10,008 bases of DNA from Lunasporangiospora selenospora (Eukaryota > Mortierellomycota > Mortierellomycetes > Mortierellales > Mortierellaceae): assembly GCA_015680635.1 (NCBI GenBank), contig JAABOA010001049.1, forward strand, positions 1 through 10,008, in the 5' to 3' direction. Shown one piece after another: positions 6,790-10,008 of this stretch (positions within the stretch are counted from its first letter, which is position 1; the number at the start of each line of letters is the position of its first letter). Below the pieces are notes generated by a model. The model was not told the DNA's origin, ran no database searches, and saw nothing but the letters and a program-made list of their open reading frames with translations. The position numbers and the translations under genes are program-made.

Positions 6790-9704
6790 ATGCTGAAGCA
6801 TCTCTCAGAGCCTACTTTGCCAGAGGCATCGCAGACAGTCACCAAGGCGGAGCAAGTTGGCAACTACGAGCTGGGTGGTACTCTCGGTGTAGGCGCCTAT
6901 GCAGTGTAAAAACAAAAATTAACCTTGTTCGATCAATCAAAGCACCATGAGCAAAGCGAGTCTATATGAGGAGCAAAAGCGGATCTTCAGGAACACAGTT
7001 CTTTCTTTCTCTCTCCCTGCAAAGCACTCGACTGACATACTCTCCCATCCCCTCTTACACAACAACGTTACTTTTTTTGTCTCTTAGTGTTCGGCTAGCT
7101 ATCCACAAAAAGTCGGGTGTCAAAGCGGCTGTCAAGATTATTCCCAAAGAGTCTCCCAAGGCTGGCCTTACCAAGGCGATCCAAAAAGAGTTGACCATCC
7201 ATCGAGGACTTCATCATCGCAACATTTCCAAGTTTCTCGAGTCGATCGAGGAACCGGAATGTCTTTACATCTTTGTTGAATATGCGGAAGCTGGAGAGCT
7301 CTTTGACAAGATTGGTAAGACCAAAGGGGGGATATGACAAAAAGAGACTCCTAGCAGAATGACACTGCTGTGTCTACGAGTTTTTCCTTATGTATCATAC
7401 TTTTATTTAACCATGAATCGATTTACGGGTGACCACGCTAGAACCGGATCAAGGAGTTCAGGAGGATCTGGCCCACCTTTATTTTGTCCAACTCATCTCA
7501 GGCGTGGTAAGGGGGAAAAAATATACATATTTTTCAGGGTAGGGTTACTCGACATGCCCCAAACCTATCTAACAAACCTGATTTTGAGAATAGAAATACA
7601 TGCACAGCAATGGAATCTCACATCGTGACCTGAAGCCAGAGAACATTCTTTTGGACTCGTCAGGTAAGTCGAAAGAGATCGCCAAGAGATCAGCGGTGGA
7701 AATGCATGCTGGAAATACTTGTCCAGATCCTGTACTCAACCATTTTATTATTTTCTTTGTTAACCTCTTACTCTCTTTCCTCCCTTCCCCCTTTTTGACA
7801 CACTTGGCTTACTGTTTTATAGGCACTTTAAAGATTTCCGACTTTGGATTGGCGACTGTATTCCGATATGGGGGGAAAAGTCGGTTCCTTGAGACCCCAT
7901 GTGGAAGTGCACCTTATGTTGCACCAGAGGCAAGTGTGGCCCGAGAAGCAAAATATCCTTGTCCTTTGGATATCTCGTAGCACAATTGGAGAGAGGCATA
8001 GAATCACCAACCTGACTGTAATTTTTTTTTTATTTTTTAGGTTTTGCAAGAAGTATACTGTGGCGATGCTGTTGACGTGTGGTCCTGTGGAGTAATTCTC
8101 TATGTGATGATGATTGGAAGTATGTACTTCCTCTTCTTGAGGATTTATTCCCAGACTCGTGAGGATTATATCAAGCAAAAAGGAAAACAGTCTGACCACC
8201 ATTTTTGCTCTGACGGACAATAGACACGCCATGGGAACTGCCATCGGTGGAGAGCGAGGAGTTCTCAAGATACTCCAAAACAGACAACCCAACCTACGAA
8301 CCCTGGAGTCGACTTCAGGGACCTGTCAGGAGTAAGTGCACTGACCGATGGCGCGAGTTGCTTTGGGAAGTGGGGAAGGAGGTTCTTATCCGTCAGACTG
8401 TTTGACCGTCAATTGCTCTGCAACAACTAGAACTTTTGCTCTCCATGCTGAGAGTCAATGCGTCAAAGCGAATCACGATCAAAGGCATTCTCAAGGACGA
8501 GTGGTACAACAGGTTAGTATAAAAAAATGCTCTAATAAGGGACTCTTTGCCAACCCTTCAGTGGTGGTTAGGGCTGAGATACTGATTCATAGTTCACTTC
8601 TTGACTCACTAGACCCAATGGATTGATGAAAAATGGTATTGACACCTCTGCACTTTGACATCCGCGCAATACTTCGAGAGCCATTTGACAGGGATGAAAG
8701 GGGAGATTCCTTGGGCCTTGAAAACTAATCGGATCCTATGGATGCTTGTTTTCTGATGTAAAATAGGCAAGGTCAACGACCCACTCCTGATTGCCTCTCT
8801 TCTCATGGACAATGTCAACGAATCCAATGATTGCTCACCTGTGTAAGATGCTATTCATTTTCAAACTTTGCACCTCCCCATTCTTCTTCCACTGACTCGC
8901 TTCTCTGTCCCTGGCTATTTTCCCCCCCTGAATTGGTACTAGCGTGGCATATTCTCAACCCTTGAACACTGGAAGGATAGAACAGAGTCAGAGTCTTGTT
9001 TCTAATTTCCGGAACTATGCCTTTTCGCAGCCCAACCGCAATAACGAGCGAGCATCGGACAGCTCTCTTGGCGCAAGGATAGCCATTTCATGGCAGGATG
9101 AAGCACTCGAACTCTCTCAACCTGTAAGATCAAATCTTTTTTCAAACCAAAAATCGGACTCGATCAAAAAAAGAGGCACAACTTTATTAACTTGAGCAAA
9201 AAAAAACACCTTCTTGGCTTCATTGTTTGCAAATCGGATTAGGCGACACAACTGACAGAGGCGACCTTTATGGAAGTGTTCTCATCAGAACGTCTGACCC
9301 GCTTCTTCTCTGCGACCGAACCGGATGTGATTATCGATGCATTGGACGAGGCCATGGTCAGCAACCTGGTTGCCCACACGGTTCATACCAATGTACAAAA
9401 AATTGCCATCTCAACTACAGATCAGCGACGCTGTTTCTTGACAGGAGAGATCAAGGTAGTGCCCTATGGTTCTGATCTCCAACTCGTTATATTTGACAAG
9501 AGTCGAGTAAGTGGGAAAAAAAACTATCCAATTCACACAGTTGTTTTTCGTTCTACTGTCAAAGCACTCCCGACTAAAAGAGCGTCTATTTCAATTCACT
9601 GATTCTTGTAGGGTGATCCTCTGGAGTGGAAGCGCATGTTCAAGGCTCTGGTCGCGACTTTGCAAGACTCTGAAAATCCTATCCATCTCCAGATGAACCC
9701 ATAA
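6790..9704 (+). CDS. CHK1: Checkpoint kinase Chk1 (Ser/Thr kinase), 13 exons, 496 aa
   Basis: Exons: 6790-6905, 7088-7314, 7442-7506, 7594-7663, 7823-7929, 8041-8119, 8224-8331, 8431-8512, 8613-8635, 8767-8842, 8943-9123, 9243-9506, 9612-9704. The join is 1491 nt and in phase throughout. Chk1 is the nuclear effector kinase that ATR/Rad3-type kinases activate after DNA damage or stalled replication to hold Cdk1 inactive. The kinase domain spans ~26-284: Gly loop LGVGAYAVV (32-40), ATP-binding Lys55, helix-C Glu73, GELFDKIEPD, HRDLKPEN (146-153), DFG (166-168), APE (193-195), DVWSCG (207-212) and GNTPWE. The linker has SQ/TQ sites at 322, 333, 346, 376 and 380. The C-terminus (~385-496) is KA1-like and contains RRCFLTGEI and GDPLEWKRMF (467-476). 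The length matches fission-yeast Chk1. Intron 5 is GC-AG and exon 9 is 23 nt. IEPD and the C-terminal blocks favour Chk1 over other CAMK-like kinases. Confidence 0.95.
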
Positions 9705-10008
9705 TCTCTTGAATAGAGGTTTTCCCTCTCTCTCTTTGTTTTCATGTAATGGAGGGCGCCTTGTCAAAGAAGTGACCAATTGACCTGAACCCAGCTCGTT
9801 TTTTTTTATAAAAAGATGAAGCATTATTATTGCACAGTTTTTTTTGTCAACCCCATGCTAATATAAGTCCAAGTAGACGTCAGTATACTCGGAATAGTTT
9901 AAAACGGCCGTGTTTATTCTTACTAGCTTGCGAATATTTTAAAAATAAAGAAGTCGAGTGTACTACCCTTTTCCCTTGGCCGTTTTTCTTGCTAGCTGGT
10001 GATTACCG
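9705..10008 (+). other. 3' flank of CHK1 with candidate poly(A) signals
   Basis: After the TAA at 9702-9704 come a CT run and AT-rich DNA. An AATAAA at 9944-9949 is a candidate plus-strand polyadenylation signal 240 nt past the stop. A TTTATAAAAA stretch near 9803-9813 is an earlier, weaker candidate. TTTATT at 9913-9918 would be AATAAA on the minus strand for a convergent neighbour outside the window. No further gene is visible. Confidence 0.4.

Noticed and set aside
6886-6906. Ala in place of the third glycine of the Chk1 Gly-rich loop as a sign of a dead kinase
   Set aside because: The third position is variable in active kinases; the Lys, Glu, HRD and DFG residues are all present.
6311-6950. 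Plus-strand frames of 159 and 150 codons before and over CHK1 exon 1
   Set aside because: They are low-complexity translations of the GA and CT-rich leader in frames other than CHK1, and one runs into intron 1.

Overview
The window reads as nuclear DNA of a eukaryote, most likely a fungus. The evidence is one gene broken by twelve short spliceosomal introns (87-182 nt), a second gene encoding a secreted protein with a eukaryotic-type signal peptide, pyrimidine-rich leader DNA, and long gene-poor intergenic DNA with simple repeats. I cannot name the lineage from the sequence alone.

Left part (1-2307, minus strand): a large open frame of 769 codons with no stop. It begins at an ATG at 2307 and runs off the left edge, so it is 3'-truncated by the window. 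It encodes a secreted protein with the layout of a three-domain Cry (delta-endotoxin) protein: a signal peptide, a helical pore-forming-like domain I, a beta-rich middle region, and a domain III-like beta-sandwich block. After these come a 12-cysteine domain and a hydrophilic tandem repeat. The frame has no intron. A Cry-like protein with these additions in a eukaryotic genome is the most remarkable item here. Whether it is toxic cannot be read from sequence.

Middle part (2308-6789): about 4.5 kb without a recognisable gene. It holds a degenerate 16-bp minisatellite (3241-3419), a 23-nt A tract (5038-5060), a cluster of inverted repeats (5333-5546), a decayed ~60-66 bp repeat (about 5680-6010), a GA microsatellite (6448-6469), and a CT-rich stretch that is probably the leader of the next gene.

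Right part (6790-9704, plus strand): a complete 13-exon gene for the DNA-damage checkpoint kinase Chk1. It encodes 496 residues, with an N-terminal kinase domain, an SQ/TQ-rich regulatory linker and a C-terminal KA1-like domain. One intron uses a GC-AG border and one exon is only 23 nt long. The last 300 bp are 3' flank with a possible poly(A) signal.

The two genes are divergently oriented and 4.5 kb apart. Nothing suggests that they work together. CHK1 looks like a native housekeeping gene, which anchors the Cry-like gene in a eukaryotic chromosome rather than in bacterial contamination.
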